64,000 nt of DNA from contig NZ_JAHCTB010000001.1 of NCBI RefSeq assembly GCF_018476645.1, forward strand, positions 186,001 through 250,000, in the 5' to 3' direction. The notes under the pieces are model-generated. The model worked only from the letters and a program-made list of their open reading frames with translations. It was not told the origin of the DNA and searched no databases. Origin of the DNA: Aequorivita echinoideorum (GTDB lineage: Bacteria; Bacteroidota; Bacteroidia; Flavobacteriales; Flavobacteriaceae). The translations under genes were made by a program, and so were the position numbers. Positions 23,626-33,649 of this stretch are shown here, one piece after another (the stretch's first letter is position 1; each line of letters starts with the position of its first letter).

Positions 23626-25200
23626 ATGAACAAATCTTTACGCATTCTTTTTATCGTTATTGCTTCGGTTGGCGTGCTATTTTTAATTGGCACCGTGACC
23701 ATCAATTATATCATAAAAAATAAAATCCAGAATTTTATTGATACTAGGCTTCCGCCAAATATCCTTCAGTCCTATAAAAACTTAACAGTTCAAACGTTTG
23801 ATGGTTCCATTATTTTAAATGACGCATCGGTCATTTTAAAAAACAAGTCGGATGGTGTTAAACACACATTTATTCAAGTTGAAAAATTAAAAATAAGTAA
23901 TGTCCATTATTGGGATTATTTAATGGACGATGAAATCCATATTGAAAGCATTCAACTCGAAAACCCGAAGATTACCTATTACCAGAAACTTATCAACAAA
24001 ACGAAAGATACGGTGCGCAGCCCTTTGGTAAAACTTTATAAACCCGTGTTTATTGATAAAGTTGAAATAACAAACGGCAGACTCGCAATCTATGAAAGCC
24101 AGGAAAAAGATGATGATTCTACGCTGGTTTTTGCAAAAAATCTTTCACTTGAAATAAATTCCATAGCGCTTAACAATGAAACCTTGAGTAAAAAATTACC
24201 AGTAAAATTTGAAGATTACAGCGCTTCCAGCGATTCCATTTTTGTAAAGGTGAGCAAATACGAAAATCTAACGATGCGTTCATTTACAATTGAGGACCAA
24301 AATGCGCTATTTGAAAATGTTTCACTTCAAACCAAATATTCACGCCCGCAACTTTCCCGTATAATTCCTTTTGAAAGAGACCATTATGATCTTGTAATAA
24401 AGGAATTGGGAATTGAGAATATTGATTTTGGTTTTATGGGCGAAACATTTTTTGCCAAAAGCAGTCTGGTCAATTTGATTTCTCCTACGCTGGATATTTT
24501 TAGGGATAAATTAGTGAATGATGACACATCCATTAAACCTTTGTACAGCAAAATGCTTCGCGAACTACCCTTTGAACTTACAGTGGACAGCCTGAAACTG
24601 CAAAATGCCAACATAAAATACAGCGAAAAAGTGAAGGCAGAAAATTCTGGAGGTTTTATCTTTTTTTCTGAAATAGATGTTTTGGCAGCAAACGTTAGCA
24701 ACACTTATAATGCACCCGAAAAAACAGAAATTAAAGTGAAGGCGAATTTTATGGAAAAAACTCCCTTTAGTGCAGATTGGAGTTTTGACGTGCAAAATAC
24801 GCAGGACCAATTCACTTTTATGGCAGATGTGGGCGCGCTCGTGGCAGATAGAATGAACAGTTTTACGGAGCCCAATCTTCGTGTGAAACTTGAAGGAAAT
24901 ACCAACAAAACCTATTTCAGTATCTATGGAAACAACACGGCTTCACACATAGATATGAAGATTAATTACAGTGATTTCAAAATAAGCGTGCTTCAGAAGG
25001 ACGGCAAAAGCAAGAACAAAATTCTCTCAGCTATTGCTAATATTTTCGTTTCAAAAGATAGCCGAAAAAAAGATGATTATTACAGAGAAGGCTCTGACGA
25101 AGCCACGCGGGACAAAACGAAATCGGTTTTTAATTATCTTTGGATAAACGTAAAAAATGGTCTTTTGAAAAGTATGACCGGTTGGCAAAAGAGCGATTGA
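23626..25200 (+). CDS. AsmA-like envelope protein, hypothetical
   Basis: A 524-residue protein with a single N-terminal membrane anchor (LRILFIVIASVGVLFLIGTV, residues about 5-24), followed by a long, beta-strand-rich periplasmic region. The pattern of repeated 'IDSLKLQNANIKYSEKV' and 'VEITNGRLAIYESQ' type segments is that of AsmA/DUF748-like proteins, which bridge inner and outer membranes and handle lipids. No catalytic motif. It is alone on its strand; the CPXCG gene comes in the other direction after it. The family link is by style of sequence only. Confidence 0.7.
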   Translation: MNKSLRILFIVIASVGVLFLIGTVTINYIIKNKIQNFIDTRLPPNILQSYKNLTVQTFDGSIILNDASVILKNKSDGVKHTFIQVEKLKISNVHYWDYLMDDEIHIESIQLENPKITYYQKLINKTKDTVRSPLVKLYKPVFIDKVEITNGRLAIYESQEKDDDSTLVFAKNLSLEINSIALNNETLSKKLPVKFEDYSASSDSIFVKVSKYENLTMRSFTIEDQNALFENVSLQTKYSRPQLSRIIPFERDHYDLVIKELGIENIDFGFMGETFFAKSSLVNLISPTLDIFRDKLVNDDTSIKPLYSKMLRELPFELTVDSLKLQNANIKYSEKVKAENSGGFIFFSEIDVLAANVSNTYNAPEKTEIKVKANFMEKTPFSADWSFDVQNTQDQFTFMADVGALVADRMNSFTEPNLRVKLEGNTNKTYFSIYGNNTASHIDMKINYSDFKISVLQKDGKSKNKILSAIANIFVSKDSRKKDDYYREGSDEATRDKTKSVFNYLWINVKNGLLKSMTGWQKSD

Positions 25201-25218
25201 TTTTTTTTTCAGAAGAGC

Positions 25219-25401
25219 CTATTGCTCGATACTCTCTGCTGAAAATGCCATTAATTCTCCATCTTCAAAAGTCACATCAAGTTCAATTGGGTTGCAGCAT
25301 ATTTCGCAATCCTCGATATATTTTTGTCGCCGCACCGAAGTATCCAGCAACATCGAAATTTCTTCCCAGCAGTGCGGACATTGAAAAAAATGTTCAAACA
25401 T
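25219..25401 (-). CDS. CPXCG motif-type cysteine-rich small protein
   Basis: A 60-residue cytosolic protein with two Cys pairs (CPHCWEE and CEICCNPIELDV) that would bind one zinc. The sequence matches the small 'CPXCG motif-containing' family found across proteobacteria and Bacteroidota, function unknown. Here the first pair reads CPHC-W rather than CPHCG. It follows the ABC-F gene by 23 bases on the same strand. Confidence 0.8.
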   Translation of the reverse strand: MFEHFFQCPHCWEEISMLLDTSVRRQKYIEDCEICCNPIELDVTFEDGELMAFSAESIEQ

Positions 25402-25424
25402 ACTATTTCTTTTAAAAGATTATT

Positions 25425-27338
25425 CTAAGAAAGCGCTTCAATGCTTTCCTGCAATAATTCCCACTCTTCCATCAGCTTTTTGAGCTTCTTCTTTTTTTCT
25501 TGGTATTTATCAAAAAAATGGGGTTTGGCAATTGTTTCTTCATAATTGATAAGCAATTCGGTATCGATATTGGCAATTTCCTTTTCTAATGATGAAATGG
25601 AAGATTCCACATTACTCAACTTATTATTCAGCGACTTTAATTTTTTTTGATTTTCATACTCATCTGCAGCGTTCTTTTTATCGTTTCCTGCCGAAGCAAC
25701 CACGGTTCGCTTTTCGGCCTCGCGCAAATTTTGAAGATTACGCTGCTCAAGAAAATAATCAATATCCCCCAAATACTCCTTAATTTGGTGATCTTTGAAC
25801 TCGTATACTTTATTAGTCAATCCCTGAAGAAAATCGCGGTCGTGCGAGACTAGTAAAAGTGTGCCTTCAAAACTTTTTAGCGCATCCTTTAAAACATTTT
25901 TCGACTTTATGTCGAGATGGTTTGTGGGTTCATCCATTACCAATACGTTGAAGGGCTGCAACAATAATTTTGCCAATGCCAGCCGGTTTCTTTCGCCACC
26001 ACTGAGTACACGTACAAACTTATCAACCTCATCCCCGCGAAATAGGAAAGAGCCCAGAATATCGCGAACACGGCTTCGGTTTTTTTCATTTGCCGCATCA
26101 ATTATCGTGTCGAGTACGGTCTTACTTCCATCGAGATAATCCGCCTGATTTTGGGCAAAGTATCCAATCTGCACATTATGACCTAAATTGAGTTTACCGC
26201 TGTAATCAAGTTCGCCCACAATTATTTTTGCCAAAGTAGATTTTCCCTGTCCATTTTGGCCCACAAATGCAATTTTACTGTCGCGCTCAACCAAAAGACC
26301 AACTTCTTTTAAAACATTTTTTTCGCCATAACTTTTAGTGATGTTTTTTGCTTCAACTACTACTTTCCCAGGGGTCACGGAAACCGGGAATCGAAGCGTC
26401 ATCACGCTATTATCATCTTCATCAACTTCAATGCGCTCAATTTTGTCCAGCTTTTTTATGAGAGATTGCGCCATGGTAGCTTTACTAGCCTTGGCCCTAA
26501 ATTTATCAATTAACTTTTCAGTCTGCTCGATTTGTTTTTGCTGATTTTTTTGGGAAGCCAATTGCTGTTCGCGCAATTCATTTCGAAGCACCAAATATTG
26601 GGTATACGGTTTATTGAAATCGTAAATTTTTCCGAGGGAAATTTCAATTGTGCGATTAGTGACATTATCAAGAAACATTCTGTCGTGCGAAACGATGACC
26701 ACCGCGCCGGGATACGTTTTTAAAAATTCCTCTAACCAAAGAATGGATTCAATGTCCAAATGGTTGGTAGGCTCATCCAGCAAAAGAATATCGTTATTTT
26801 GAAGCAACAACTTTGCAAGCTCAATACGCATCCGCCACCCGCCGGAAAAAGTTTCAGTAAGCTTATTAAAATCTTCTCTTTGGAAGCCCAAACCTTGTAA
26901 AATACGTTCTGTTTCACCTTGATAATTGTAACCGCCATGGATTTCATATTGGTGCTGAACTTCATTTAAATCAACCATCAGTTGATGGTAGCCATCGCTT
27001 TCATAATCCGTTCGTTCCGCCAGCTGGGTATTTATCTGCTCAAGTTGCTTTTCGAATTTCTTGATTTCGGTGAAAGCTTCGTACGATTCTTCCAAAACCG
27101 TTCGGCCTTTTTCAAAATCAATATCTTGCTTCAGAAAACCTATTGAAATTTCCTTGTCGGTAGCAATTTGCCCAGAATCATATTCCTGTTCTCCAGCAAT
27201 AATCTTTAACAACGTAGATTTTCCCGCGCCATTTTTACCCACAAGTCCCACTCTATCCCCAGGTTTTAACTGGAAAGTAATTTTTTCGAATAGGTAATCT
27301 CCTTGAAATGACACGGAAAGATTGTGGATATTAACCAT
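25425..27338 (-). CDS. ABC-F family ATP-binding protein (ribosome-associated)
   Basis: A 637-residue soluble protein with two ABC ATPase domains and no membrane segments. Walker A motifs are GLVGKNGAGKST and AFVGQNGQGKST; signature motifs TFSGGWRMRIELA and VLSGGERNRLALA; Walker B LLLDEPTNHLD and LVMDEPTNHLD. The inter-domain linker (about residues 240-300) and a C-terminal coiled coil (about 560-635) fit ABC-F factors such as Uup/EttA that act on the ribosome. The ATG at 27336-27338 (MVNIHNLSV) is chosen because family members start there; a longer frame adds eight residues. Confidence 0.92.
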   Translation of the reverse strand: MVNIHNLSVSFQGDYLFEKITFQLKPGDRVGLVGKNGAGKSTLLKIIAGEQEYDSGQIATDKEISIGFLKQDIDFEKGRTVLEESYEAFTEIKKFEKQLEQINTQLAERTDYESDGYHQLMVDLNEVQHQYEIHGGYNYQGETERILQGLGFQREDFNKLTETFSGGWRMRIELAKLLLQNNDILLLDEPTNHLDIESILWLEEFLKTYPGAVVIVSHDRMFLDNVTNRTIEISLGKIYDFNKPYTQYLVLRNELREQQLASQKNQQKQIEQTEKLIDKFRAKASKATMAQSLIKKLDKIERIEVDEDDNSVMTLRFPVSVTPGKVVVEAKNITKSYGEKNVLKEVGLLVERDSKIAFVGQNGQGKSTLAKIIVGELDYSGKLNLGHNVQIGYFAQNQADYLDGSKTVLDTIIDAANEKNRSRVRDILGSFLFRGDEVDKFVRVLSGGERNRLALAKLLLQPFNVLVMDEPTNHLDIKSKNVLKDALKSFEGTLLLVSHDRDFLQGLTNKVYEFKDHQIKEYLGDIDYFLEQRNLQNLREAEKRTVVASAGNDKKNAADEYENQKKLKSLNNKLSNVESSISSLEKEIANIDTELLINYEETIAKPHFFDKYQEKKKKLKKLMEEWELLQESIEALS

Positions 27339-27397
27339 AATGGAAAGCGAAATTTTTTGCAAAGATGCTTAAATTTACGATGCCAAAAAAACTACCT

Positions 27398-27781
27398 ATG
27401 CAATTCTTGAAAGGTACTAAAATCTACAGCATATTTACCGGGACATGTCCTGTTTGCCAAGAAGGCAAAATGTATTTAGAAAGCAACCCTTACAAGTTTT
27501 CTGAAACTTTGAAAATGCGCGAGCGCTGCCCGAATTGCAATATAAAATTCAGTAAAGAGCCCTCTTTTTTTTACGGGGCAATGTACGTGAGTTATGCCGT
27601 GGGAGTGGCCATTGCAATAGCGGCATTCATTATCTCATTCTTTTTTCTGGGGCTGAACCAAAACTATTCATTTCTCGTAATAATTTTGACGCTTATAGTT
27701 TTATTTCCAATTATATTGCGGCTCTCCCGAAATATCTGGATCAATTTCTTCTTTAAATTTAATGGGAAATTAAGCAATTAA
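27398..27781 (+). CDS. DUF983 family membrane protein, copy 2
   Basis: A 127-residue protein with two Cys pairs (CPVCQEG, CPNCNIKF), the core KEPSFFYGAMYVSYAVG and two membrane segments, the same layout as the copy in the sulfur island. The start is uncertain: in-frame ATGs lie at 27365, 27380 and 27398; the last gives the usual distance to the first CxxC and leaves room for a promoter next to the divergent ABC-F gene. Function unknown. It overlaps the tail of the convergent FAD oxidoreductase by 4 bases. Confidence 0.83.
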   Translation: MQFLKGTKIYSIFTGTCPVCQEGKMYLESNPYKFSETLKMRERCPNCNIKFSKEPSFFYGAMYVSYAVGVAIAIAAFIISFFFLGLNQNYSFLVIILTLIVLFPIILRLSRNIWINFFFKFNGKLSN

Positions 27782-28824
27782 TTTCGAGTCAATCTCGAAA
27801 TAGCTATTTCTTTAGGCAATTCCATTTTGTGGGCTATGTTATTATAAAGCATTTCGGAGAGCAGTGGCGCCATTAAAAATCCACGCGTTCCCAAACCATT
27901 GAAAAAATAAACATTTTCATAGTCAGATATACCGCCCAATAATGGCTTTCGATCACGCGTGGTTGGACGAATGCCCGCAGTTTGATCTATAACTTCAATG
28001 TCACCGTTAACAGACTTCTTCAATTTTTGAAGCATTGATTCCCGTGCTTTCGCAGTTGGCAGTTGGTCCGTTACATCCCGCTCGTAAGTTGCTCCAACCT
28101 TGTAGAGATCACTACCCAAAGGAATAACGTACAATGGTCCTTTTAAAAGTTCTTTAAAATTTAAATTTGGAATGCGCACGGTAATGTATTCGCCTTTGTT
28201 GGGAACAATTCCATGCTTCGGAAAAAATGGATTTGATACCGAATGTGAACCATCGCAGAAAATGATCTTCTGCGCTGAAAAATTTTTGTAGCTCACTTTC
28301 CCAGATTCTATCTTTAGCAGATTATATTGAAATTTTTCAGAAATGAAATTTTCATGCCTCTCTAAATAGGATTGATATTTTTTCAAGAGCTCATTTGGAA
28401 GAATAATTCCGGCACCGGTAACTTTTCCGAAGCCAAGCGGCGCATCAATAATTTTATTTGAATTTTTGCAAATTTCTGAAGAAAGAAACTTTGATAAATC
28501 CCTTTTGTCGCTCGCCACTGCCCAGTCATTCTGCTCTTCAACACTTTTGAATATTCTGAAAATAAATGTTGGATTAAAAACTTGGTAGCCCAATTTTGAA
28601 GAAAGATTCTCATAAAATGGCAGTGCATAACCGTAAAATGTATCGGCATTCCAAGCGGCAGTAAATCGTTTGAGTACCGTAGGATTTATTACACCTCCGG
28701 AATTTGAAGTTGCACCTTCGCCGTTGCTAAAAACCACAAAAGACTTACGGTTTTTTTGAAGTTGCTCACACATTGCCAAACCTGCAATCCCTAAGCCTAC
28801 TACAATATAGTCGATGTGTTTCAT
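27778..28824 (-). CDS. FAD-dependent oxidoreductase, DadA/ThiO-like
   Basis: A 348-residue flavoprotein of the amino-acid oxidase / glycine oxidase fold. The N-terminal DYIVVGLGIAGLAMCEQL is the FAD-binding motif; the C-terminal GIRPTTRDRKPLLGG and NVYFFNGLGTRGFLMAPLLS are typical of DAO-family proteins, including those acting on modified tRNA or thiamine precursors. The ATG at 28822-28824 is used because the FAD motif then begins within ten residues. Substrate unknown. The gene stands between convergent DUF983 and the gld terminator. Confidence 0.85.
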   Translation of the reverse strand: MKHIDYIVVGLGIAGLAMCEQLQKNRKSFVVFSNGEGATSNSGGVINPTVLKRFTAAWNADTFYGYALPFYENLSSKLGYQVFNPTFIFRIFKSVEEQNDWAVASDKRDLSKFLSSEICKNSNKIIDAPLGFGKVTGAGIILPNELLKKYQSYLERHENFISEKFQYNLLKIESGKVSYKNFSAQKIIFCDGSHSVSNPFFPKHGIVPNKGEYITVRIPNLNFKELLKGPLYVIPLGSDLYKVGATYERDVTDQLPTAKARESMLQKLKKSVNGDIEVIDQTAGIRPTTRDRKPLLGGISDYENVYFFNGLGTRGFLMAPLLSEMLYNNIAHKMELPKEIAISRLTRN

Positions 28825-28870
28825 TCCGCAAAGGTAGCGGAACATAGGTAGAAAGTATCAATCCAAAATA

Positions 28871-28912
28871 AAAAACCCTCAAATTTCATCGAAGAAATTA
28901 GAGGGTCTTTTC
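28871..28912 (-). terminator. intrinsic terminator of the gldKLMN operon
   Basis: Stem ACCCTCAAATTT (28875-28886) pairs with AAATTAGAGGGT (28895-28906) with a single mismatch; leftward it ends in a T run. It lies 15 bases after the gldN stop. Confidence 0.85.
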
Positions 28913-28926
28913 AAGATTTTAGAATT

Positions 28927-29826
28927 CTAATAATTCCACAAATCAATTTCAATATTTCGGATTTGTTCCTTAATTCTATCAGATTCCAATAGTTGCATCA
29001 AGGCATTGTCTGCAATGTAATCCTTAACATCCCTATCGCCTTGAACATTATCCTCTTTGTAAATGACAGCGTTGAAACGGCGTGAATTCAAAAGATGATC
29101 GTAGGATATAGGTTGGGATGTATTTTCCCTGTTAAAAGCTTTTGCCTTATGCAGGACATCTCGAGCTCCCGGAAACCAGATCCAAAATAATTCAACTTTT
29201 GAATCTAAACCGTCATCCGGAAATGCTTTTGAACGAGCTTCATTTGCGACTGGGCAAAGACCCAACAAACGATATTTAAGTTCGCCTTGTCTTTTATCCA
29301 AATACCATATTCCACGGATTCTCCACTCTTCAATATCACCAGCATCCAATGTAAATCTACGGATATACTGTGGATCTACGCGGCCTTCAGCATTGAATTG
29401 TTCAACTCCTAAATCTGTGGTATCACTATAGACTAAAGAAGCATCAATATCGCTAAGAGTTCTCTTTTCAGTAAAATATGAATCTGAATAGATTTCATCG
29501 ATTTTCCCATTTTTGATATTTTTTACCAAAACATCATACAAGGAGCGTCTGTCCGCCCCGATGTTATTGGTATCGATGGGATAATACAATGGAAAATTGA
29601 TTCTTTCATCAAGGTCAATAATCTCCCATGTTGTTTTAGACCACAACACATCACGCTCATCCGTATAACCGTAAGGTAAAGGCTTGTCATTGTCATAGGC
29701 AATCTGGCCTTCGGTTTTCTTACCGATATCATCCGGAGTTTTGGCATTGAGTACATTCACCTGCGCTTGCGCACCGGCGATCATTCCAAGACCAAAAACA
29801 AATAAAACAACATTTTTCAAATTCAT
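28927..29826 (-). CDS. gldN: gliding motility / type IX secretion protein GldN
   Basis: A 299-residue periplasmic protein with signal peptide (ending AGAQAQ). GldN forms, with GldK, rings at the outer membrane in the type IX secretion system and gliding machinery. Recognisable parts: the early VLNAKTPDDIGKK and the RDVLWSKTTWEIIDLDERINF segment, and EWRIRGIWYLDKRQGELKYR. It is the last gene of gldKLMN, 18 bases after gldM, followed by a terminator. Confidence 0.95.
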   Translation of the reverse strand: MNLKNVVLFVFGLGMIAGAQAQVNVLNAKTPDDIGKKTEGQIAYDNDKPLPYGYTDERDVLWSKTTWEIIDLDERINFPLYYPIDTNNIGADRRSLYDVLVKNIKNGKIDEIYSDSYFTEKRTLSDIDASLVYSDTTDLGVEQFNAEGRVDPQYIRRFTLDAGDIEEWRIRGIWYLDKRQGELKYRLLGLCPVANEARSKAFPDDGLDSKVELFWIWFPGARDVLHKAKAFNRENTSQPISYDHLLNSRRFNAVIYKEDNVQGDRDVKDYIADNALMQLLESDRIKEQIRNIEIDLWNY

Positions 29827-29844
29827 ACTTCTTTACTTTTTATA

Positions 29845-31407
29845 CTAGTTTGTCAATTCAACAAAAACCGGAGAAATTTTCTTCAATAAATAATCTGAAT
29901 TCCCGTCAATTTTTGCATTGATATCATAGATTTGAACGGTCTCACCGCGTCCAGCTCTGCGCAACGCAGATTTAGCGGCATCGTTCAATCTACTACCGTT
30001 GATTTTAATAGTAGGCTGACCTGAAACCTTAAAACTGAATCCAGTAACGTTTAATTTAAGGTCGAAATCAAAGTCTGGCAATGCTGCACCTACGCTTGCA
30101 ATTTCCAATCCTTGACGCTCCATACGTACGGCACCACCGTTTCCATCTTCCCCACGTACGGTTCCAGTTGGTCTAGGTATGTCCTTAATACGGAATACAG
30201 ATTTAGTGCTGATACTTTGTCCGTCTGGCATAGTTCCGCTAGCAGTAATGGTAACTTCTCTACCAGAACCGGGTCTCATAACGTAACCGCTACCTGAAGA
30301 TTTGCTCAAACCAGGCGCAGATGCGTTTACCTTGTTATCTGGAATACCAGGAATGGAAATAGTCATTGGGTTTGAAACCCCACGGTATACCACATTCATC
30401 TTATCTGCAGAAATAACCGCTGCGTTAGGTTTTGTTATTGTTGAGAAACCTACACTTACAGGAATTTCCTTTTCTTCGCCATTTTCAAGGAAGATAAGAT
30501 TCCCTTCAATTTTATGGTCACCTGGAGCACCAGCAGAAATTTTCAACATTACTTTACCATTTTCGATAGCATATTGATCTTCAGAAAGTGGTCTTCCATC
30601 CAATGTTAACTCCACACGGTTCGGTTTTGTATTTGGATCTTTACGGCCCAAAACGATTCCTCCATCAAACTGCTCACCTGAATAGTATGCAGATTTTGTA
30701 GATTCCAATAAAGTATTATACTGCGTGAAAGAAAGTGCAGCGGCTTGTTGACCTGCAAGCATTTGTGAAAGCATTTCACTTTCAGTAGTCTTGATGTCAG
30801 CTTGCATTTGGGTAAGCTTTGTTCTTGTTGCCACTAAAGGGAAACCTTCAAAATTGTATGACAACCACTCTTTTTCAACTCCCTCAGTAGATTTAACTGG
30901 TTCTGTACCAAATTGCTGTTTAACATTTGAGGCAATTGCTGGATATTTTTGACCGATAACAGCTACAACACCTTCACGGTATTTATCAACCTGAGCTACA
31001 AATTCTTCACCTTCTGGCGAAAGCTTTCCACCACGGAAGAATTTTTGATCAAAATAATCTGCTTTATCCTGCTCTTCATAAGCATTTGGATCATCTACCG
31101 TAGCCATCATCTCAGATTTTACGGTTTCCAAATAACTATTGAATTCGTCAGACAAAGCTTCAATTTTATCAGCATCCGCCTTTACGGTTCCGTATTGCTC
31201 CGGTTGCTCTGATGCTTTGGTAGCCAAACTTGCCATAAAGGCGTCATTACGCTGTTGGGTAGCTACATTGGCACTTGTTAATTTTTCGTTCATCAAGCCA
31301 AAAGCAGATAATACTTCTTTTGACATGTTTAGTGCAAGCATTGCGATGAAAACCAAATACATTAGGTTAATCATCTTCTGCCTTGGGGACTGTTTTCCTC
31401 CTGCCAT
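29845..31407 (-). CDS. gldM: gliding motility / type IX secretion motor protein GldM
   Basis: A 520-residue inner-membrane protein with one N-terminal transmembrane helix (about residues 13-30, LMYLVFIAMLALNMSK) and a long periplasmic region of four domains. GldM and GldL form the proton-driven motor that powers type IX secretion and gliding. Motifs such as MAGGKQSPRQKMINLMYL and TSANVATQQRND are typical. Length matches the family. It lies 43 bases after gldL. Confidence 0.96.
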   Translation of the reverse strand: MAGGKQSPRQKMINLMYLVFIAMLALNMSKEVLSAFGLMNEKLTSANVATQQRNDAFMASLATKASEQPEQYGTVKADADKIEALSDEFNSYLETVKSEMMATVDDPNAYEEQDKADYFDQKFFRGGKLSPEGEEFVAQVDKYREGVVAVIGQKYPAIASNVKQQFGTEPVKSTEGVEKEWLSYNFEGFPLVATRTKLTQMQADIKTTESEMLSQMLAGQQAAALSFTQYNTLLESTKSAYYSGEQFDGGIVLGRKDPNTKPNRVELTLDGRPLSEDQYAIENGKVMLKISAGAPGDHKIEGNLIFLENGEEKEIPVSVGFSTITKPNAAVISADKMNVVYRGVSNPMTISIPGIPDNKVNASAPGLSKSSGSGYVMRPGSGREVTITASGTMPDGQSISTKSVFRIKDIPRPTGTVRGEDGNGGAVRMERQGLEIASVGAALPDFDFDLKLNVTGFSFKVSGQPTIKINGSRLNDAAKSALRRAGRGETVQIYDINAKIDGNSDYLLKKISPVFVELTN

Positions 31408-31450
31408 TTTTATTCCTTTTTAAAGATTAATAATTAAGGTGAAAAACCTA

Positions 31451-32107
31451 TTAGTTATTTCTAGTTCCCATTGCAGAAAGCATACCTCCATAAACTCCAT
31501 TTAATGAAGATAGGTTGGTTGCCAAATGCTGCATTTGTTGCTTCAATTGATCGGCATTGTCGGCAATAGCCTTATTTGCCTCAGTTTGGCGACTTGTAGA
31601 CTCTATTTGAACCTTGTAAAGACTATTCAAAGAATCCATTTGAGCCGCGGCAAGTGCCATTTCTTCGCTATATTTCTTAGTAGAATTCATTGCCTCTGCG
31701 GTAGGGGCAATTCCTTTTGCGGCACCTTCAAATGAACGGATGCTTGCACCTAAGCTGCTCATCAATTCAGAATCGATTTTAGCATCTTTCAGCATTTGAT
31801 CCAATTTTTTGGAAAGCATACCTTCGGCATCTTTCACTTCTTCTACTTTTCTCTTCTCTTTTGCGCTTCCTCCAGCTAACTCTGGGTAAACCAAAGACCA
31901 ATCCAACTCATCATCCACAGGCTCAAAAGCTGAAATTGCGAAGATGATGGCTTCTGTAACCAGACCTACCGTAAGCAGTGTATTTCCATCAAGAGGGAAA
32001 CCAAAATCCCAGTGAAGAATTTTGAAAAGTGCCCCGATGATTACTACAGATGCCCCAAGGCCATAAGCCATGTTGAAAAGTTTCTTTGTTGATTTTGACT
32101 GTGCCAT
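31451..32107 (-). CDS. gldL: gliding motility / type IX secretion motor protein GldL
   Basis: A 218-residue inner-membrane protein with two transmembrane helices near the N-terminus (about residues 13-32 and 40-60) and a cytosolic coiled region. The stretch FKILHWDFGFP and the acidic residue in helix 2 (EAIIFAISAFEPV) belong to the proton path of the GldLM motor. Between gldK (53 bases) and gldM (43 bases). Confidence 0.96.
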   Translation of the reverse strand: MAQSKSTKKLFNMAYGLGASVVIIGALFKILHWDFGFPLDGNTLLTVGLVTEAIIFAISAFEPVDDELDWSLVYPELAGGSAKEKRKVEEVKDAEGMLSKKLDQMLKDAKIDSELMSSLGASIRSFEGAAKGIAPTAEAMNSTKKYSEEMALAAAQMDSLNSLYKVQIESTSRQTEANKAIADNADQLKQQMQHLATNLSSLNGVYGGMLSAMGTRNN

Positions 32108-32160
32108 AATTGTGTAAAGTTTTTAGTTTCGTTTTTTATTTATTAAATTAGAAATTGGTT

Positions 32161-33534
32161 TTAGCGTGCATCGCCAAAGTTTTGATTCAAAACAACATCA
32201 GTACCCATATAGTCCTGTACAGTACGGAAACCTATGTAACTCCTTGCAGAATCCGCATATTCGTAATCACGCGTACTAACCTGAAGAAAATATGCTACAT
32301 CCTTCCAAGAGCCCCCTCGAACAACTTTACGCATGTTATCATCATCATTTACATTTGGATTCATTGTTGATGTATATTCATAGGAAGCCGGATCATAAGA
32401 AGATGCCACCCACTCAGCTACATTACCAGCCATATTGTATAAATTAAAGTCGTTTGGCTCGTAAGCATTTGCCTCAACTGTGTAAAGCGCTTGGTCTGCC
32501 GCATAATCTCCACGAAGTGGTTTAAAGTTTGCCAAGAAACAACCTCGGTCATTTTTAGCATACGGTCCACCCCAAGGATACGTTGCAGATTCCAGACCAC
32601 CACGCGCAGCATACTCCCACTCCGCCTCTGCCGGTAAGCGGAAAGAATTTACAAAATTATCGTTTTTGGATTTTTGAAATGCATTCTTATAAAGAGTTCT
32701 CCAAGCACAGAAAGCTTTAGCTTGTTTCCAGCTAACTCCCACCACAGGATAATCCCCGTAGGCTTCGTGCCAGAAATAATCGTTATGCATTGGTTCGTTA
32801 TAAGAATAGTTAAAATCTTTGATCCAAACGGTTGTATCTGGATAGATATTTAACTCTTCTTTCTTTATGAAATCCTTTCTTCTTTTTGATTTGTCTCGCG
32901 CTGCACTTTGAATATCCATATATGTATATTGGAATTTCAACTTACTGACATCAATGGTACGCTGTCCATTATAAGCTTCTTCGGCCGGTATATACATTGT
33001 ATCCATTACCTCAGCATAATATTCATCTGGGTATTCAGCAGTATCCCAAATTATGTCGATATCATCATTAAGTTTTCTACCCGCATAAAAATCCTCGCCC
33101 ATACCAAAGTAATTATCGTACATATACTGTTGGTATGGAGTCATCTCTGCATTTTCTTGATCTACAAAGGCAAATTCTCCCGTTCCGCCATCGCCTGGAG
33201 TCAAGCCATTTTCATCGGCAATTATAGCCAAGCGCAAGCGAACTGTAGAATCACGCACCCAATTGACAAATTGTCTATACTCAGCATTTGTAATTTCGGT
33301 CTCATCCATATAGAAAGACCTAACGGTTACCGTTTTTGTAGGGGCATCGTTAACAGCAACAAAGTCATCGTCACTTTTACCCATTATAAAGGACCCGCCT
33401 GGAATGAGCGTCATTCCATAAGGTTTTTGAGGATACCATTTTTTTCCTTTTGCTCCCACCAACTCTCCTCGATCACTTGAGTTACAGCTGAACAAAAAGG
33501 CAACAATCGCAGTTAATGCAATAAACTTCTTCAT
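32161..33534 (-). CDS. gldK: gliding motility / type IX secretion lipoprotein GldK
   Basis: A 457-residue outer-membrane lipoprotein (signal with LFSC, Cys17) carrying a formylglycine-generating-enzyme/sulfatase-modifying-factor-like domain (GMTLIPGGSFIMGKSDDDF, GVSWKQAKAFCAWR, NVAEWVASSYD, VVRGGSWKD). In GldK this domain is structural. It partners GldN in the ring complex. It is the first gene of gldKLMN, 115 bases after the arginase-like gene, which suggests its own promoter. Confidence 0.96.
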   Translation of the reverse strand: MKKFIALTAIVAFLFSCNSSDRGELVGAKGKKWYPQKPYGMTLIPGGSFIMGKSDDDFVAVNDAPTKTVTVRSFYMDETEITNAEYRQFVNWVRDSTVRLRLAIIADENGLTPGDGGTGEFAFVDQENAEMTPYQQYMYDNYFGMGEDFYAGRKLNDDIDIIWDTAEYPDEYYAEVMDTMYIPAEEAYNGQRTIDVSKLKFQYTYMDIQSAARDKSKRRKDFIKKEELNIYPDTTVWIKDFNYSYNEPMHNDYFWHEAYGDYPVVGVSWKQAKAFCAWRTLYKNAFQKSKNDNFVNSFRLPAEAEWEYAARGGLESATYPWGGPYAKNDRGCFLANFKPLRGDYAADQALYTVEANAYEPNDFNLYNMAGNVAEWVASSYDPASYEYTSTMNPNVNDDDNMRKVVRGGSWKDVAYFLQVSTRDYEYADSARSYIGFRTVQDYMGTDVVLNQNFGDAR

Positions 33535-33649
33535 AGGTATTTAGGTTAAATTTCGAAATTCAAGGGCGTAAACCTATCTATAAAATTTTTAAAAAACAAT
33601 TTTTTTTTAAAAAACCCCTAAACTTCTCTTAAACTTAGTTTGGTTTAGA